The notes: a model not told the origin generated them from the sequence alone. DNA of 64,000 bases from Lachnospiraceae bacterium (GCA_017440575.1 JAFSGY010000028.1:1-64000), one strand, 5' to 3'. Counted from the first letter of the stretch, positions 1 through 9,511 are shown. Translations and numbers: made by a program.

Positions 1-1472
1 CTGGTAAGATTGCAGGTCTTGATGTTAAGCGTATCATCAACTAGCCTACAGCAGCAGCTCTTGCTTATGGTCTTGATAATGAAAAAGAACAGAAGATTCT
101 TGTATACGACTTAGGTGGTGGTACATTCGACGTTTCTATCATCGAAATCGGTGATGGTGTTATCGAAGTACTTGCTACAAACGGTGATACACACCTTGGT
201 GTTGATGACTTTGACAACAAGCTTATCGACTGGATGATTGCTGAGTTTAAGAAGCAGGAAGGCATTGACATATCAGGCGATAAGATGGCTATGCAGAGAT
301 TAAAGGAAGCAGCTGAGAAGGCTAAGAAGGAGCTCTCAAGTGCTACTACTACAAACATTAACTTACCATTCATCACAGCTACAGCAGAAGGTCCTAAGCA
401 CTTTGATATGAACCTTACAAGAGCTAAGTTTGATGAATTAACACATGATCTTGTTGAGAGAACAGCTATCCCTGTTCAGAACGCATTAAGAGATGCAGGA
501 CTCAATGCAAGCGAAATCGGTCAGGTATTATTAGTAGGTTGTTCTACTAGAAACCCTGCTGTTCAGGATAAGGTAAAGCACTTAACTGGAAAAGAGCCAA
601 GCAAGTCTCTGAACCCAGACGAGTGTGTTGCTATCGGTGCTTCTATCCAGGGTGGAAAGCTCGCTGGTGATGCAGGTGCAGGCGAAATCCTTCTTCTTGA
701 CGTAACACCATTATCTCTTTCTATCGAAACAATGGGTGGTGTTGCTACAAGATTAATCGAGAGAAATACAACAATCCCAACTAAGAAGAGCCAGATTTTC
801 TCTACCGCAGCTGACAACCAGACAGCCGTTGATATTAACGTTGTACAGGGTGAGAGACAGTTTGCTAGAGATAACAAGTCTCTTGGACAGTTCAGATTAG
901 ATGGTATCCCACCAGCAAGACGTGGTGTTCCACAGATCGAAGTTACTTTTGATATCGATGCAAACGGTATCGTAAACGTATCTGCTAAGGATTTAGGAAC
1001 AGGTAAGGAGCAGCACATCACAATTACAGCTGGTTCTAACATGTCTGACGCTGATATCGAGAAGGCAGTTAAGGAAGCTGCTGAGTACGAAGCACAGGAT
1101 AAGAAGAGAAAAGAAGCAATCGACGCTAGAAACGATGCAGATTCCTTCGTATTCCAGACAGAAAAGGCTTTAAATGAAGTAGGCGACAAGATTGATGCAG
1201 GTGAGAAGGCTTCCTTAGAGGCAGACGTAAATGACCTTAAGGCATTCCTTGAGAGCACAAAGGATGCTGAAATGACAGAGGATCAGGTTGCTGAATTAAA
1301 GAGCAAGCAGGAAGCTTTAATGACAAAGGCACAGAACCTCTTCACAAAGATGTATGAGAGCATGCAGGGTGCAGCAGGTGCAGGTCCTGACATGGGCAAC
1401 ATGGGCGGAGCACAGACACAGGATGCCGGTGCAGCTGATGATGTAGTAGATGGAGATTACCGCGAGGTATAA
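1..1472 (+). CDS. dnaK: DnaK (Hsp70) chaperone, 3' part, interrupted by an in-frame TAG
   Basis: ATP-dependent Hsp70 chaperone that works with DnaJ and GrpE on unfolded proteins in the cytoplasm. The frame runs through the window edge; the first visible residues, [13 protein letters not shown], match about residue 155 of E. coli DnaK. The next codon, which should be the Glu of NEPTAAA, is TAG (42-44). The frame then stays open for 475 codons, showing the ATPase phosphate loop DLGGGTFD, the substrate-binding domain ([28 protein letters not shown]) and the helical lid, ending in GDYREV. The only downstream ATG of note (234) lies inside the ATPase domain and has no role as a start. The body is otherwise intact, so a base error or a very recent lesion is likelier than an old pseudogene. 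dnaJ follows, as usual. Confidence 0.93.
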
Positions 1473-1473
1473 A

Positions 1474-1540
1474 GTGTGAAAAGAAATTCTAAAGACGTTG
1501 CACAAAAGTGTGCAACGCCAAGAATTTCTAAGTTTCACAC
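1474..1540. repeat. Long three-tier hairpin between dnaK and dnaJ
   Basis: Three nested perfect stems share one axis: GTGTGAAA (1474-1481) with TTTCACAC (1533-1540); AGAAATTCT (1482-1490) with AGAATTTCT (1521-1529); CGTTGCACA (1496-1504) with TGTGCAACG (1509-1517), closing an AAAG loop. No T-run follows, so it is not a normal terminator. It could set the dnaK:dnaJ ratio by partial termination or RNA processing, or be a small palindromic repeat. Confidence 0.6.
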
Positions 1541-1637
1541 AGGAGAAATGCAAGAGCATTTCTCAGCATAAATGAAGATACCTGAAGGCATTGAGAAAGT
1601 GTCTTTAGGTATTTTGCGATTAGAAAGGTGAAAGCAA

Positions 1638-2807
1638 ATGGCAGAGCAGAAGAGAGATTATTATGAGGTGTTAGGTGTCGAGAGGGGCGCCGATGATGCC
1701 AGTATAAAAAAAGCATATAGACAGCTTGCCAAGAAGTACCATCCGGATATGAATCCGGGAGATGCAGAAGCAGAGAAGAAGTTCAAAGAGGCTTCCGAGG
1801 CTTATGCGATTTTAAGTGACCCGGATAAGAGACGCCAGTACGACCAGTTTGGTCATTCAGCCTTCGAAGGAGGCGGAGCCGGCGGTGGATTTGGTGGCTT
1901 CGATTTCAGTGGTGCAGATTTCTCCGATATTTTTGGTGATATCTTTGGTGATTTCTTTGGTGGCGGCAGAAGCTCCAGAAACAGCAATGGGCCAATGAAG
2001 GGTGCAAACCTTCGTACCAGCGTGCGTATTACCTTTGAAGAGGCAGTATTCGGCGTGGAGAAGGAGCTCGACTTGAACTTAAAGGATACCTGTAAGTGCT
2101 GTAACGGAAGTGGTGCAAAGCCGGGAACTTCCCCTGAAACATGTAGCCGATGCGGTGGACGTGGTCAGGTCGTAACACAGCATTCCACACCATTTGGAAC
2201 CTTCCGTAATTCTCAGGTGTGTCCTGATTGTGGCGGTTCTGGTAAGACAATTAAGGAGAAGTGCCCTGATTGTCATGGAAGTGGATACATTTCTTCCAGA
2301 AAGAAGATTCAAGTATCGATTCCGGCAGGTATCGACAATGGTCAGAGTGTGCGTTTAAGAGATAAGGGTGAGCCGGGTGTGAACGGTGGACCAAGAGGAG
2401 ATTTATTGGTTGAGGTGGTTGTTGACAGACATCCAATCTTCCAAAGACAGGATATGAATATCTTCTCTACCGTACCTATTTCTTATGCGATTGCGGCACT
2501 TGGCGGTGAGATTCTCATTGATACCGTGGATGGCAAGGTTGTATATGATGTTAAGGCAGGAACCCAGACAGATACTCGTGTCAGATTACGTGGTAAGGGT
2601 GTTCCATCCTTAAGAAATAAAGATGTCCGTGGTGACCACTACGTTACCTTGGTCGTACAGGTTCCGGATAAGCTTTCCAACGAAGCAAAAGAGCTGTTAA
2701 GAAAGTTCGATCAGGAGACCGGTAATTCGCTCGAAGCTGTGAAGAATATGGAAAATAAGAATTCCGGCGAAGAGAAAAGGGATAAAAAGAGAAAGTTCTT
2801 TAAATAA
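1638..2807 (+). CDS. dnaJ: DnaJ (Hsp40) co-chaperone
   Basis: Co-chaperone that delivers substrates to DnaK and stimulates its ATPase. The 389-residue protein has the full type I layout: J domain with HPD in [10 protein letters not shown] (about residues 35-40), a Gly/Phe-rich stretch (about 75-120), four zinc-binding CxxCxGxG repeats ([32 protein letters not shown]; about 150-215) and the C-terminal substrate-binding domains. The ATG at 1638 follows an AGAAAGGTG ribosome site. It lies 165 bases after dnaK, with the large hairpin between them, and is followed by a terminator at 2816. Length and motifs are normal for the family. Confidence 0.97.
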   Translation: MAEQKRDYYEVLGVERGADDASIKKAYRQLAKKYHPDMNPGDAEAEKKFKEASEAYAILSDPDKRRQYDQFGHSAFEGGGAGGGFGGFDFSGADFSDIFGDIFGDFFGGGRSSRNSNGPMKGANLRTSVRITFEEAVFGVEKELDLNLKDTCKCCNGSGAKPGTSPETCSRCGGRGQVVTQHSTPFGTFRNSQVCPDCGGSGKTIKEKCPDCHGSGYISSRKKIQVSIPAGIDNGQSVRLRDKGEPGVNGGPRGDLLVEVVVDRHPIFQRQDMNIFSTVPISYAIAALGGEILIDTVDGKVVYDVKAGTQTDTRVRLRGKGVPSLRNKDVRGDHYVTLVVQVPDKLSNEAKELLRKFDQETGNSLEAVKNMENKNSGEEKRDKKRKFFK

Positions 2808-2815
2808 AAAAGAGG

Positions 2816-2862
2816 CAGGAACTGGTTTTAAGACATGGGGCTTAGAATTGGTTCCTGTTTTA
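2816..2862 (+). terminator. Intrinsic terminator after dnaJ
   Basis: CAGGAAC (2816-2822) pairs with GTTCCTG (2851-2857), with extra pairing inside (TAAG/CTTA), followed by TTTTAT. It begins 9 bases after the dnaJ stop. Confidence 0.65.
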
Positions 2863-2899
2863 TGTGTAAGAATGATGGCATTTTTTTGACAGAGCTGGC

Positions 2900-2928
2900 T
2901 TGATTGTTTTGTCATATAAAGCTATGAT
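2900..2928 (+). promoter_or_regulatory. Sigma-A promoter for the MFS-cupin-S51 operon
   Basis: TTGATT (2900-2905), 17-base spacer, TATGAT (2923-2928). It predicts a transcript starting near 2935, so about 130 bases of leader precede the MFS gene, including the motif at 2943-2993. Confidence 0.55.
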
Positions 2929-2942
2929 AGAATAAATATTAT

Positions 2943-2993
2943 GTAAATGTTCAGGTAGGTCGAAGCATTTACTGCTGAAACCGTAAGAAAATG
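2943..2993 (+). other. Structured 5' leader motif, copy 1 (shared with 34552-34610)
   Basis: GTAAATG (2943-2949) can pair with CATTTAC (2966-2972). A competing hairpin has arms GG-T (2958-2960) and A-CC (2980-2982) around GCA-TTTAC-TGC. From GTAGG (2955) to AAAATG (2993) it matches the leader of the flagellin-like gene at 34724: GTAGG, GCATTTACTGC, GA, CCGT and AAAATG are identical, and the outer stem changes by compensation. I do not recognise it as a known riboswitch; its role is unknown. Confidence 0.45.
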
Positions 2994-3065
2994 ATACAAG
3001 ATTTTGTAAAAATACAGGAGAAAAGGAAGAGTAACTAGGAAGGATAAATAGTTACAAGGGAAAAG

Positions 3066-4247
3066 ATGCGATTATTTAAGGAAAAAGAAAAAAACAAACA
3101 GTTAATTATGACGTATATGATTTTTACAATAAATGGTATGTTGGCATTGTCTATAGGAGCACTGCTACCATTTATCAGAGAAGCAAAAGGCTTGGAATAT
3201 GCATTCAGTGGAATGTTAGTCAGTATTCATTCGGTTGGTAATCTGATTTCAAGCTTTTTTGGAGGTACACTGGCAGTTCGGTTCGGAAGAAAGAGAAGTA
3301 TTCTCTTTTTTAATGCCTGCCTGTCTATTTCCTATCTGATGATTCTGGTAAGTGGAAATATGGCGTGTCTTGTTCTTGCCTTTTTGATGACTGGTCTTGC
3401 AAGGGGAGCAACCAGTAACTTCTGTAATGCAGTCATTAACGATTTGGCACCGGGAAAAGCCGGAATTGTAAATGGTTTACATGCCATGTTTTCACTGGGA
3501 GCATTTATTTTCCCGATTATTCTGATGGGAATGACGAGTAGCAATGCAGATAACTGGATCTATGCATGTGGTTTAATGATCGTTATGGGAATTGTTAGTT
3601 GGCTCTTATATCTGTTTATTCCGGTTCAGAATCCGGTTGCACAAAAAGAAAAAGGAAACGCTGGTTATGGCTTTTTCAAGGAGCCTATGTTCTATCTTGT
3701 GATTGTTACGATGTTTTTCTATTTGTGTGCAGAGCAAGGCGTTATTGGATGGCTGGTTACCTATTTTAAGGACACAGGACTATTATCACCTTCTTTGTCA
3801 CAGCTTATGGCAAGTGTACAGTGGATTATGATTCTTGCAGGACGTTTGACAGCAGCATGGCTTACCACAAAGGTAAAAAAGGAAAAGTTGCTTCCGGTTA
3901 TGGGAATCGGACTTGTGGCATTTTTCCTGTTATTGATTAGCAGTCATACAACACCATGGATTGTTTTCGGAATTATGGGCTTTGGTTTTAGCATGGCAGG
4001 AATTTATCCGACTACGGTATCTTTTTCAGGAAAGCTCAACCAGAAGTATCCGCTTTGTTGGAGTTTTATCTTAACAGGGGCAAGTATGGGGTCTATTCTT
4101 ATGCCGTCTGTTATCGGTAGAATCGCAGAAAGTGCAGGCATTGGAGCAGGAATGAGTTCGGTTGCCGTAGCGGTTATCGTGGATTTGATTTGTATTATTG
4201 CATTGGTTACTTATTCAAGTAAAAAGAGTAAGCAGGAAGCTGTATAA
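3066..4247 (+). CDS. Major facilitator superfamily transporter
   Basis: Predicted 12-helix secondary transporter of 393 residues in the cytoplasmic membrane; the substrate cannot be read from the sequence. The motif-A-like loop GGTLAVRFGRKRS sits after the second helix (about residues 67-80), and the stretch around NAVINDLAPGKAGIVNG resembles the fucose-permease-like branch. The ATG at 3066 follows AAGGG at the right distance. The gene is 18 bases upstream of a small cupin and then an S51-type peptidase in one transcription unit, which suggests uptake or export of a small metabolite or peptide processed by the other two. The unit interrupts the dnaJ-prmA order usual in Firmicutes, so it was probably inserted there. 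Confidence 0.85.
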   Translation: MRLFKEKEKNKQLIMTYMIFTINGMLALSIGALLPFIREAKGLEYAFSGMLVSIHSVGNLISSFFGGTLAVRFGRKRSILFFNACLSISYLMILVSGNMACLVLAFLMTGLARGATSNFCNAVINDLAPGKAGIVNGLHAMFSLGAFIFPIILMGMTSSNADNWIYACGLMIVMGIVSWLLYLFIPVQNPVAQKEKGNAGYGFFKEPMFYLVIVTMFFYLCAEQGVIGWLVTYFKDTGLLSPSLSQLMASVQWIMILAGRLTAAWLTTKVKKEKLLPVMGIGLVAFFLLLISSHTTPWIVFGIMGFGFSMAGIYPTTVSFSGKLNQKYPLCWSFILTGASMGSILMPSVIGRIAESAGIGAGMSSVAVAVIVDLICIIALVTYSSKKSKQEAV

Positions 4248-4265
4248 AAAAAGGGGGTTACATAC

Positions 4266-4610
4266 ATGAAAACAACAAAAAATAATATTTGGAACTTTAA
4301 TCAGGAAATCGAAGCAGAGGTTTGTGGAGAAGGCGTAGAACGTAAAATTATGGCTTATGCGGACGAAATGATGTGTGTGGAGAATCATTTTAAAGAGGGC
4401 GCAATCGGGGCACTTCATCATCATCCACATACGCAGATTACATATATTGTTTCCGGGCAGTTTGAGTTTGAAGTAGATGGTGAGAAGAAAATTGTAAATC
4501 CGGGCGATGTTCTGTTAAAAAGAAATGGCATTGAACATGGCTGTGTATGCTTAAAGGAAGGTATTTTGCTGGATATTTTTAATCCTATGCGAGAGGAATT
4601 TGTAAAATAG
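4266..4610 (+). CDS. Small cupin-domain protein
   Basis: Single-domain cupin of 114 residues. Cupin motif 1 is seen as GALHHHPHTQITYIVSGQFE (about 53-72), giving the His residues and Glu that usually bind a metal; motif 2 is PGDVLLKRNGIEHG (about 80-93) with the last His ligand. Such proteins are small dioxygenases, isomerases or sensors; the exact reaction cannot be read. A GGGGG-type ribosome site lies before the ATG. It is 18 bases downstream of the MFS gene and 13 bases upstream of the S51 peptidase, so it probably shares their substrate. Confidence 0.85.
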   Translation: MKTTKNNIWNFNQEIEAEVCGEGVERKIMAYADEMMCVENHFKEGAIGALHHHPHTQITYIVSGQFEFEVDGEKKIVNPGDVLLKRNGIEHGCVCLKEGILLDIFNPMREEFVK

Positions 4611-4623
4611 GGGGAAACAGAAT

Positions 4624-5418
4624 ATGAGATTATTTATGACAAGTAATCAGGTAGAAAACTGTTTTGACGCAGAGGGAAAGCATATTGGCTGGAAACTGGA
4701 TGAGAGAAATTTCTTTGTGGAGGAATTGAAAAAAGGCTGGAAAGAACATGCAAAGTGCCTTATGATTAGTGCTGCGCCAGATGAATATGAGATGAACGAT
4801 GGCATTGGCAATATGTTTCAGCAGGTATTTGCGGGAAACGGTTTTTCGGTATCAGAAATGGTGGTATGGGATCATAGAAATACCAAGCAGAATGAGGATT
4901 TTCTTGCGCAGTTTGATACGATAGTATTGTCTGGAGGACATGTACCGACACAGAATGCTTTTTTCAAGGAGATTGAGCTAAGAGACAGAATGGTGGACTA
5001 TGACGGAGTGGTGATTGGTATTAGCGCAGGAACGATGAACTGTGCGGACTTAGTATATGCCATGCCGGAGCTTGAGGGCGAAGCGTTAGATACAAACTAT
5101 CGTCGCTTTATCCTAGGGCTTGGGCTGACGGATATCATGGTAATACCGCATTATCAGTATTTGAAGGATGTGATGCTGGATGGTATGAAAATGATAGAGG
5201 ATATCGGTTATGCAGACAGTATGGGCAGAAGCTTCTATGCACTTCCGGATGGAAGCTATATTGAGGTTGATGAAGACAAGACAATGCTTTTTGGTGAAGC
5301 GTATTTGATTAGAGATGGCAAGCTTACGAAGATATGCGAGAATGGTGAGAGTCTGGATATTTCAAGAGATGAGGATATTGAGAAATACATATTGTTAAAG
5401 CGGTGCAAGGATGCTTAA
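4624..5418 (+). CDS. Peptidase S51-like protein (dipeptidase E/cyanophycinase fold)
   Basis: Class I glutamine-amidotransferase-like hydrolase of 264 residues. The nucleophile elbow is GISAGTMN (about 137-144), with the Ser in place of the amidotransferase Cys as in the S51 family; SGGHVPTQN and VIPHYQY supply the neighbouring conserved loops and a candidate catalytic His. Family members cleave Asp-X dipeptides or cyanophycin-type beta-aspartyl links. The N-terminus MRLFMTSN is typical. The AGGGGG ribosome site starts 5 bases after the cupin gene ends. As the last gene of the MFS-cupin operon it may act on an imported peptide; that link is inference. Confidence 0.8.
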   Translation: MRLFMTSNQVENCFDAEGKHIGWKLDERNFFVEELKKGWKEHAKCLMISAAPDEYEMNDGIGNMFQQVFAGNGFSVSEMVVWDHRNTKQNEDFLAQFDTIVLSGGHVPTQNAFFKEIELRDRMVDYDGVVIGISAGTMNCADLVYAMPELEGEALDTNYRRFILGLGLTDIMVIPHYQYLKDVMLDGMKMIEDIGYADSMGRSFYALPDGSYIEVDEDKTMLFGEAYLIRDGKLTKICENGESLDISRDEDIEKYILLKRCKDA

Positions 5419-5430
5419 GGATCTGTAAGA

Positions 5431-5459
5431 TTGCGGAGTGAAACTGGATTACGTGTTAT
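5431..5459 (+). promoter_or_regulatory. Sigma-A-like promoter before prmA
   Basis: TTGCGG (5431-5436), 17-base spacer, TGTTAT (5454-5459), located in the 86-base gap between the S51 gene and prmA. It would give the prmA-rsmE pair its own start. Confidence 0.4.
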
Positions 5460-5504
5460 GCATAAAGAGTAAGATATAAGTTAATTAAGAAAGGTAATAA
5501 AATT

Positions 5505-6491
5505 ATGAAGTGGACAAAATTTATGGTAAAAACAATTACAGATGCAGAGGATATTATCATCAGCACTTTATATGATATTGGCTTAGAGGGAGCACAGATT
5601 GAGGACAAGATTCCTCTTACCCCATTAGAAAAAGAGCAGATGTTTGTTGATATTTTACCGGATGGACCGGAGGATGACGGAATTGCATATCTTAGTTTCT
5701 TCGTAGAAGAGAAGGAAGATGGAACCTTAGAGCTTATGGGAGAAGAGACAAGTGTTGATACTATCGTAGAGAAGATTAAGAGTGAGTTAGATGACCTTCG
5801 CTGCTTTATGGAGATTGGCGAAGGAACGGTTATGGTATCTGAGACAGAGGACATTGACTGGATTAATAACTGGAAGCAATATTTCCACCAGTTCTATATT
5901 GATGACCTTCTTGTTATTCCTTCCTGGGAAGAGGTAAAGGAAGAGGACAAGGATAAAATGATTCTTCACATTGACCCGGGTACAGCTTTCGGAACCGGTA
6001 TGCATGAGACAACACAGCTCTGTATCAGACAGCTGAAAAAATACATTACACCGGAAACGGAGCTTCTTGATGTAGGAACGGGAAGTGGTATCTTAGCAAT
6101 CATTTCCCTTATGTATGGCATTAAGCATGCGGTTGGAACAGACCTTGACCCATGTGCAGTTGAGGCAGTTCGTGAGAATATGGAAGTGAACAACATTAAA
6201 CCAGAAGCCTTTGATATGATGATAGGAAATATCATTACGGATAAGGAAGTACAGGATAAGGTTGGTTATGAAAAATATGACATTGTTGTTGCCAATATCC
6301 TTGCAGATGTACTGGTTCCTCTGACACCAGTTATTGTGAATCAGATGAAAAAGGGTGGTATCTATATTACATCCGGTATCATTGACAACAAGGAGCAGAC
6401 TGTTGTTGATGCAGTAAAGGCAGCAGGACTTGAAGTGTTAGAGGTTACTTATCAGGGTGAATGGGTAAGTGTAACAGCAAAGAAACAATAG
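5505..6491 (+). CDS. prmA: Ribosomal protein L11 methyltransferase
   Basis: SAM-dependent enzyme that methylates ribosomal protein L11. The 328-residue protein has the family's N-terminal L11-recognition domain, the linker DPGTAFGTGMHETT (about 155-168) unique to PrmA, the SAM-binding loop LLDVGTGSGILA (about 187-198) and ANILADVL (about 265-272). An AGAAAGG site precedes the ATG. rsmE follows 12 bases later; dnaJ-prmA-rsmE is the ancestral Firmicutes order, here split by the MFS operon. Confidence 0.96.
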   Translation: MKWTKFMVKTITDAEDIIISTLYDIGLEGAQIEDKIPLTPLEKEQMFVDILPDGPEDDGIAYLSFFVEEKEDGTLELMGEETSVDTIVEKIKSELDDLRCFMEIGEGTVMVSETEDIDWINNWKQYFHQFYIDDLLVIPSWEEVKEEDKDKMILHIDPGTAFGTGMHETTQLCIRQLKKYITPETELLDVGTGSGILAIISLMYGIKHAVGTDLDPCAVEAVRENMEVNNIKPEAFDMMIGNIITDKEVQDKVGYEKYDIVVANILADVLVPLTPVIVNQMKKGGIYITSGIIDNKEQTVVDAVKAAGLEVLEVTYQGEWVSVTAKKQ

Positions 6492-6503
6492 AAAGGACAG
6501 GAG

Positions 6504-7262
6504 ATGTACCATTTTTTCGTAGAACCCTCTCAGATAGGAGAGAAGGATATTGTCATAACAGGCTCGGATGTGAATCATATTAAAAATGTGATTCGTTTGA
6601 AGCCGGGAGATGAGATTAGTGTCAGTAATGGTGTAGATGGAAGAGACTATCGTTGTGGTATCGTAGCGATTACAGAGGATGAGGTGCAGTGTGAGCTTCG
6701 TTTTATCAAGGAAGATGGTGTGGAGCTGCCTGCAAAGGTTTATTTGTTTCAAGGGTTGCCAAAGGGTGACAAGATGGAATTCATCATTCAGAAGATGGTA
6801 GAGCTTGGTGTTTATGAGATTATTCCGGTAGCTATGCAGCGCTGTGTGGTAAAGCTCGATGATAAAAAAGCAAAGTCAAAGCTTGCCAGATGGCAGGGAA
6901 TTGCAGAGGCAGCAGCTAAGCAGAGTAAGCGTGGAATCGTGCCACAGATTCATTCCGTTATGACTTATAAGGAGGCGCTATCCTATGCAGCTGATATGGA
7001 TTGTAGATTAGTGCCTTATGAAATGGAAGAGAGTCTGGATGGTGCTTCTGGTATGGCTGGAACAAAGAAGCTGATAGAATCCATTAAGCCGGGCGAAACG
7101 GTTGCTATTTTTATCGGACCAGAGGGTGGCTTTGATGATAGTGAGATTCAGAGTGCTATATCACAGGGCATGAAGCCGATTACACTGGGCAAGCGTATTC
7201 TTCGTACCGAAACAGCAGGAATGACGGCAATGGCATGGATTATGTATCAGTTGGAAGAATAA
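6504..7262 (+). CDS. rsmE: 16S rRNA (uracil-1498-N3) methyltransferase
   Basis: SPOUT-class methyltransferase that modifies U1498 of 16S rRNA. At 252 residues it is normal length. An N-terminal PUA-like domain (about 1-70) is followed by the knotted SPOUT domain with IGPEGGFDDSE (about 196-206) and LGKRILRTETA (about 224-234), the SAM-binding trefoil. The AAGGACAGGAG ribosome site lies directly before the ATG. It is cotranscribed with prmA. In Bacillus mtaB comes next; here four other genes intervene before mtaB at 12689. Confidence 0.96.
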   Translation: MYHFFVEPSQIGEKDIVITGSDVNHIKNVIRLKPGDEISVSNGVDGRDYRCGIVAITEDEVQCELRFIKEDGVELPAKVYLFQGLPKGDKMEFIIQKMVELGVYEIIPVAMQRCVVKLDDKKAKSKLARWQGIAEAAAKQSKRGIVPQIHSVMTYKEALSYAADMDCRLVPYEMEESLDGASGMAGTKKLIESIKPGETVAIFIGPEGGFDDSEIQSAISQGMKPITLGKRILRTETAGMTAMAWIMYQLEE

Positions 7263-7408
7263 ATAGAAAATATACAATTGGATTAATAAATAAACAGAAA
7301 ATAATGGAAATCCTTTCCAATATGTGATAAAGTTATTTATAGAATGGCTTATTAAATAATAAGAATAAACCATATAACAATTCATATGTGGAAAGGATGT
7401 TACTATTT

Positions 7409-9511
7409 ATGGACTATAGGGAAGAGATATTCAAAAAGAATGCCAATCGAAAAGCGGCAATTGTCTGGTTTATTGTAAATATCCTATTATCGATATCGAC
7501 GGCAGCTGAGATTATAGCTGGACAGCATTCTGGATTTTATCCGTATGTATATTATACGATGTGCTGGCTCCCATTTGTCATCAGCGTTGCCATATGGAAG
7601 AAGAAGGGAAGTGACTGGGAGCATTTTAAGGATGCTGTTGCGGTAGGATATGGAATCTTTTATCTGTATATGATTGCCACCAGTAAGTCACATCTTACCT
7701 TTGCCTATATCTTTCCGATTACCAGTATGGTTATTCTCTACAAAGACAGAAAATATATGTTGCGTTGTGCAGTAGCCAATTCCTTTGCAATAGGAAGTAC
7801 GATTATTTATCATTTTATGCAGGGAATGAATACTTACACAGACATTAAGGATTATGTTTTACAGGTATTTTGCATTGTCTTGTGTTATTCCTGCTATATT
7901 CTTTCTATTGACCATATGAATCAGTCAGATGGTGCATTTATTGAGTCTATCCAGAATAATTTAAGTCGTGTCGTAGACACGGTGAATAAGGTTAAGATAG
8001 CAAGTAACGCTGTCGTAGATGGTGTTACAGTTGTAAGAGAGCTTGCTGATGAGAACAGGGAAGGTGCCGGCAATGTTGTAAGTAGTATGAATGAACTGTC
8101 GGATAACAATAACGTGCTATATCAGAAGACTATGTCCTCTATGGATATGACAACAGATATCAATACGCAGGTGCAGAATGTGGCAAATCTGGTAGAGGAG
8201 ATGCTGCATTTGGTACAGGAATCTGTTTCTCATGCACAGCAAAGCTCAAAAGAGCTGGACGGAGTGGTAGAATCAACCAATATCATGGCGGAACTGTCAG
8301 CAGAGGTAGAGAGAATCTTAGGAGAGTTCAAGAAGGAATTTGGAATGGTTAAGGAGGAAACAGGAACTATTGATGAGATTTCTTCACAGACCAATCTTCT
8401 TGCTCTGAATGCATCGATTGAGGCTGCTCGCGCAGGCGAAGCAGGAAAAGGCTTCGCAGTTGTTGCAGATGAGATTCGTAATCTAAGTGATGGTACCCAG
8501 AAGTCATCTAGTCGTATTATGGATGCGCTAAAGCGTCTGGAAGATACATCGGATGAAATGACAGAGTCCATTACGAAGACATTAGATTTGATTCAGGAAA
8601 CGACGAAGAAGGTAGGTCAGGTAAGTGACAGTGTAAATACCATTACTGAGGACGCAACTCAGATGGGTAATCATATTGATGTTATTGATTCTGCCATGAA
8701 GGATGTGGAAACCTCTAATCAGAACATGGTGGAGAATATGCAGCAGATTTGTGATGTTATGCAGATTATGACAGAGTGTGTCAGCAATGCGGATACTACC
8801 ACTAAGACCATGCTTAGCAAGTATGCAGAAACGGCAAATAATGTCAATAAGATTGAAGATGTCGTAGGAAAGCTGATTGAAGAGCTTGGAGAAGGCGGCT
8901 TCATGGGAGTGCAGGATGTGAAGCCTGGCATGCGTGTGACGATTGTTCAGGAAGATGGTTCAACAAAGGGTAAAGTATATCTTGGAGAGATTCGTGAGCA
9001 GATGGAAAAGAGTTTGTTGATTTATCTAGAGGCAGATGAGAAGCCTGTTCAGCTTGATACCAAGGGACAGAGATATCAGCTACAAATCGCAGTAGACAGT
9101 GTATTGTATGAATGGAGTGAGGTAAGTCTGCAGATGGTTAAGAATAAAGAGGCAGGCTGCTATGAGGTTGTAACCGAGGCTTCACCATCCGTTAAGAATC
9201 GTAGAAAATACCCTAGAATGTCGATTGCAGATAGCTGTAACATTGAGCTTCAGCCATTGAAAGAGACCTTTGACGGAAACATGGTGAATATCAGTGCAAA
9301 TGGCTTTGCCTTTGCGGTAAAGAGTGCTAAGTTTGCTGATGCAGTAGGAAGCAGGGTGAAGATAATGATTCCTGGATTTGCAGTACCTGAGGCGAGAAAG
9401 CTTGAAGGACGTATTATTCGTTCTTCGGATAATGAAGGAGAATATATCATTGGATGTCGTATGCCGAGTGATATTGCGGAACTTGGAGATTATGTAAACA
9501 AACATGTATAA
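7409..9511 (+). CDS. Methyl-accepting chemotaxis protein fused to a YcgR-like/PilZ module
   Basis: 700-residue membrane chemoreceptor. An N-terminal block of about six hydrophobic helices (residues 16-168) replaces the usual periplasmic-type sensor. A long coiled coil follows, carrying the conserved hairpin tip around [20 protein letters not shown] (about 330-350) that contacts CheA/CheW. After it come a YcgR-N-like beta domain (about 505-590) and a PilZ domain with both cyclic-di-GMP motifs, RRKYPR (about 598) and NISANG (about 627). The receptor therefore should bind c-di-GMP directly. The frame is also open from a GTG at 7388, but GGAAAGG (7390-7396) favours the ATG at 7409. It is a single gene between rsmE and a strong terminator. 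Confidence 0.9.
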   Translation: MDYREEIFKKNANRKAAIVWFIVNILLSISTAAEIIAGQHSGFYPYVYYTMCWLPFVISVAIWKKKGSDWEHFKDAVAVGYGIFYLYMIATSKSHLTFAYIFPITSMVILYKDRKYMLRCAVANSFAIGSTIIYHFMQGMNTYTDIKDYVLQVFCIVLCYSCYILSIDHMNQSDGAFIESIQNNLSRVVDTVNKVKIASNAVVDGVTVVRELADENREGAGNVVSSMNELSDNNNVLYQKTMSSMDMTTDINTQVQNVANLVEEMLHLVQESVSHAQQSSKELDGVVESTNIMAELSAEVERILGEFKKEFGMVKEETGTIDEISSQTNLLALNASIEAARAGEAGKGFAVVADEIRNLSDGTQKSSSRIMDALKRLEDTSDEMTESITKTLDLIQETTKKVGQVSDSVNTITEDATQMGNHIDVIDSAMKDVETSNQNMVENMQQICDVMQIMTECVSNADTTTKTMLSKYAETANNVNKIEDVVGKLIEELGEGGFMGVQDVKPGMRVTIVQEDGSTKGKVYLGEIREQMEKSLLIYLEADEKPVQLDTKGQRYQLQIAVDSVLYEWSEVSLQMVKNKEAGCYEVVTEASPSVKNRRKYPRMSIADSCNIELQPLKETFDGNMVNISANGFAFAVKSAKFADAVGSRVKIMIPGFAVPEARKLEGRIIRSSDNEGEYIIGCRMPSDIAELGDYVNKHV

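Noticed and set aside
563..1258. 231-residue antisense frame in dnaK
   Set aside because: Shadow of the strongly conserved dnaK reading frame; Ser-rich composition is typical of a reverse-frame artefact.
234..1472. Separate 412-residue gene starting at ATG 234
   Set aside because: It begins inside the DnaK ATPase domain with no ribosome site; the frame upstream is clearly dnaK apart from the TAG.
2886..2920. TTGACA paired with TATAAA before the MFS gene
   Set aside because: The spacer is 23 bases; the TTGATT/TATGAT pair at 17 bases is better.
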